8,207 bases of DNA from Proteocatella sp051653405 (lineage in GTDB: Bacteria; Bacillota; Clostridia; Peptostreptococcales; Filifactoraceae). The notes beneath the pieces are model-generated. The model had not been told where the DNA came from. It ran no database searches and worked only from the letters and a program-made list of their open reading frames with translations. The stretch spans positions 1-8,207 of the forward strand of contig JBOFWC010000287.1 of assembly GCA_051653405.1 (NCBI GenBank), read 5' to 3'. Below, piece after piece: positions 6,139 through 8,207 of this stretch. Both the position numbers and the translations under genes were made by a program. Every line of letters begins with the position of its first letter. Position 1 is the stretch's first letter.

Positions 6139-6171
6139 ATTATTAAAAAATTTATTTAGAAAGGCAAACTT

Positions 6172-6726
6172 ATGTTTAAAAAATTATATAAAATATATTG
6201 CAAGACAGAAGAAATAATTGTTTCAATAGGATTTTTATCCATAGTGGTACTTACGTTTTTAAATGTTATACTTAGAAAATTTTTTAATGCTCCAATTACA
6301 GTTGCAGATGACTTAAGTTTATTTTTATTTTCTTGGGCATCTTTTTTAGGGGCTGATGTAGCATTAAGGTACTCTCGTCTTGTTGGAATGGATATTTTAG
6401 TTTTAAAATTTTCACCCAAAATTCAAAAGATTTTTCAAATAATAGTATATATAATAATGATATCGGCGCTTATTTTATTTGCGAATACAGGATTTGGACT
6501 TGCAATAGGAAACTGGAAAAGAAATTATAATGCTTTGCCAATATCTTATGGATGGGCTACGATAAGTCTTCCTATTAGTTGCTGTATGATGATTTTTACA
6601 TCTATAATTAAAATTTCAAAGATAGGGATTAATTTCAATGATGATAATTATAATGTAAGAAAAGATAATGATGAACTTATTGGTGAAGAAAATACTGGTT
6701 TGGATGCAGTATTTGTATCTAAATAA
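6172..6726 (+). CDS. dctQ: TRAP transporter small membrane subunit DctQ
   Basis: This 184-residue protein is the four-helix subunit that pairs with DctM in the membrane. Hydrophobic segments lie at about 15-34, 46-63, 86-108 and 126-148. The family pattern is visible: RKFFNAPITVADDLSLFLF followed by SWASFLGADVALRYSRLVGMD across helix 2, and NALPISYGWATISLPIS before helix 4. The C-terminus from about 150 is a polar, mostly acidic tail (FNDDNYNVRKDNDELIGEE), probably cytoplasmic and somewhat longer than the fold needs. The ribosome site is weak (AGAAAGG at 6158-6164, seven bases from ATG) compared with dctP and dctM. The gene begins 82 bases after dctP, past a large hairpin, and 18 bases before dctM. 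The family call is firm and the substrate unknown. Confidence 0.88.
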   Translation: MFKKLYKIYCKTEEIIVSIGFLSIVVLTFLNVILRKFFNAPITVADDLSLFLFSWASFLGADVALRYSRLVGMDILVLKFSPKIQKIFQIIVYIIMISALILFANTGFGLAIGNWKRNYNALPISYGWATISLPISCCMMIFTSIIKISKIGINFNDDNYNVRKDNDELIGEENTGLDAVFVSK

Positions 6727-6744
6727 TAAAAAAAGGAGGACAAA

Positions 6745-8040
6745 ATGACATTATTACTTATAGCGTTCGTAGCATTATTGCTTATAAATACACCTATTGC
6801 ATTTGTTATAGGTCTTTCTGGACTAGCATGGTTTGTTCAAAATGATGCAATTCCAATATCAGTTGCAGTTCAAAGAGTAGTTTCTCAAACTCAATCTATA
6901 ACTTTTCTTGCAGTTCCGTTTTTTATATTTGCAGGAAATCTAATGAATAGAACCGGAATAACTGAAAACTTGATAAATTTTGCAAGAGTTATAACGAGAA
7001 GAATGGTTGGAGGAATGGCTCAAGTATCGGTTGTGCTTTCAACAATGATGGGAGGGGTATCGGGTTCAGCAGTAGCAGATGCTTCTATGGAAGCCAGAAT
7101 ACTTGGACCAGAAATGATAAAAAGAGGATATACAAAAGGATATACAGGCGGAGTTATATGTCTTACATCGCTTATAACAGCGACGATTCCTCCGTCACTA
7201 GGTCTTATACTATATGGATTCATAGGAAATGTATCAATAGGAAAATTATTTGTAGCAGGAATTATCCCTGGATTTATGATGATGGCAATACTTATGATAA
7301 CTGTATCATATACATCTAAAAAAAGAGGGTTTGATTTACCAGCTAGTGACATAAAACCAGCATCTTTCAAAGAAATTATTACTGAATTAAAAAAAGCTAT
7401 ATGGGCTCTTATATTTCCAATAATACTTATAGTTGGAATACGATTTGGAATTTTTACACCTACAGAAGCAGGTTCGTTTGCCGTAGCTTATGCCGTTTTT
7501 GTTGGAATATTCGTTTACAAGGAACTTACTCTGAAAAAATTTATTAATTCTTTAAAAGATGCATTTATAGATACTGGTGGAATTATTTTAATAATAGCAC
7601 TTTCGGGAATTTTTAGTTATGCACTTACTGTTGAACAAACTCCAGTACTATTTGCAGATCTACTTTTTGGGATAACATCAAATCCAACTATACTTATGAT
7701 AATAATAATACTATTCCTTGTTATCTCAGGAATGTTTATAGACAGTAATGTTAATATAATGCTTCTTACACCAATATTTTTGCCAGCATTACAAAAAATG
7801 GGAGTAGATCCAGTACATTTTGGGGTTTGTATGATGACTATAGTAACTATGGGATGTATGACACCACCAGTAGGAACTGCATTGTACACAGTATGTGATA
7901 TATTAGATTGCCCAGTAGAGGAATATTTTAAAGAAACAATGCCATTTTATATTGCAGTAATTATATTGGTATTGATAATGATATTTATACCTGATGTAAT
8001 TATGTGGCTTCCAAATATGTTATATCCAACAGTTGGATAG
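6745..8040 (+). CDS. dctM: TRAP transporter large membrane subunit DctM
   Basis: This is the main transport channel of the TRAP system, coupled to an ion gradient (usually sodium) rather than ATP. At 431 residues it has the standard family length and is hydrophobic throughout, consistent with eleven or more helices. Conserved DctM blocks appear in order: GGVSGSAVADASM (103-115), TATIPPSLGLILYG (145-158), GIFTPTEAGSFAVAYA (235-250), MFIDSNVNIMLLTPIFLP (330-347) and TMGCMTPPVGTALYTV (368-383). The repeated TxxxPP/TPP-type hairpins correspond to the substrate- and ion-binding regions of this family. AAGGAGG at 6733-6739 lies five bases before ATG. Together with dctP and dctQ it makes a complete transporter. 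No truncation or missing block is seen. Confidence 0.95.
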   Translation: MTLLLIAFVALLLINTPIAFVIGLSGLAWFVQNDAIPISVAVQRVVSQTQSITFLAVPFFIFAGNLMNRTGITENLINFARVITRRMVGGMAQVSVVLSTMMGGVSGSAVADASMEARILGPEMIKRGYTKGYTGGVICLTSLITATIPPSLGLILYGFIGNVSIGKLFVAGIIPGFMMMAILMITVSYTSKKRGFDLPASDIKPASFKEIITELKKAIWALIFPIILIVGIRFGIFTPTEAGSFAVAYAVFVGIFVYKELTLKKFINSLKDAFIDTGGIILIIALSGIFSYALTVEQTPVLFADLLFGITSNPTILMIIIILFLVISGMFIDSNVNIMLLTPIFLPALQKMGVDPVHFGVCMMTIVTMGCMTPPVGTALYTVCDILDCPVEEYFKETMPFYIAVIILVLIMIFIPDVIMWLPNMLYPTVG

Positions 8041-8207
8041 ATATAGGGAATTGTTTAATTGATATATTAAGACCAGCTAGTAATTGTCAATGATTTTTGA
8101 TGAAAATTCATTTATGGTTTTTATGGTACTACAAATAGGCCAAAAAAATATTCGAATTTTGAATGGCCTGACTTTTAAATAGTTCGTATTCAGCCGTTAG
8201 GCTACTT
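8041..8207. other. Downstream non-coding stretch with hairpins, possible dctM terminator
   Basis: No gene is recognised here. Three inverted repeats are visible. AATGATTTTT and AAAATTCATT (8089-8112) pair with one mismatch around GATG. AGGCCA (8137-8142) and TGGCCT (8164-8169) enclose an inner AAAAT/ATTTT stem and are followed by GACTTTTAAAT, a weak terminator candidate. AGCC and GGCT (8192-8203) form a short hairpin right at the window edge, whose tail is cut off. The operon may equally continue beyond the window. Confidence 0.4.

Noticed and set aside
7020..7889. Minus-strand open frames inside dctM (7020-7370 and 7617-7889)
   Set aside because: They lie wholly within a gene with complete family motifs, have no ribosome site, and show no protein similarity I recognise.
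8129..8206. Open minus-strand frame of about 25 codons ending in TAG at the right edge
   Set aside because: It is too short to judge, has no recognisable protein motif, and an open run of this length is common by chance. It could be the tail of a gene outside the window, but nothing supports this.

Overview
The window comes from a low-GC Gram-positive anaerobe, most likely class Clostridia. The DNA is strongly AT-rich (roughly 30% G+C by eye), codons are A/T-ending, and genes are preceded by strong AGGAGG-type ribosome binding sites. The asparaginyl-tRNA synthetase tail, the lipoprotein-type solute-binding protein and the U-tailed hairpin terminators also fit. Genus and species cannot be read from the sequence with confidence.

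Layout, left to right. (1) 1-143 is the 3' end of asnS. (2) 144-522 has no gene. It holds a hairpin, a short stretch resembling an IS3-family terminal inverted repeat, a rho-independent terminator and a probable promoter. (3) 523-4788 is a tight five-gene plus-strand operon: ABC-2 type ATPase, six-helix ABC-2 permease, GldG-like membrane-anchored auxiliary protein, a short DUF4340 protein, and a GntR/FadR-type (FCD) regulator. Gaps are 2, 9, -4 and 14 bases. It ends in a strong terminator at 4870-4908. (4) 4940-8040 is a second plus-strand operon encoding a complete TRAP transporter: DctP lipoprotein, DctQ small membrane subunit and DctM large membrane subunit. (5) 8041-8207 has no recognised gene and contains hairpins that may end the TRAP transcript.

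How the parts fit. TRAP transporters use an ion gradient and a solute-binding protein to import organic acids. FCD-domain GntR proteins usually sense such acids and repress the genes for their uptake or use. The dctP promoter has a consensus -35, a 17-base spacer and an extended -10, and an 8+2+8 base inverted repeat fills that spacer. This is a convincing operator position, and the adjacent GntR protein is the obvious candidate to bind it. The 10-base word ATGGTAGTAT from this site occurs once more near the promoter of the ABC/GntR operon, suggesting that one regulator controls both operons and its own synthesis. A cre-like sequence and a large hairpin between dctP and dctQ suggest further carbon control and unequal expression of the TRAP subunits.

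The least understood part is the Gld-type ABC cassette. Its families are recognisable, but its substrate and purpose in such bacteria are not established by anything seen here. No CRISPR array, RNA gene, intact mobile element or clearly new system was found.
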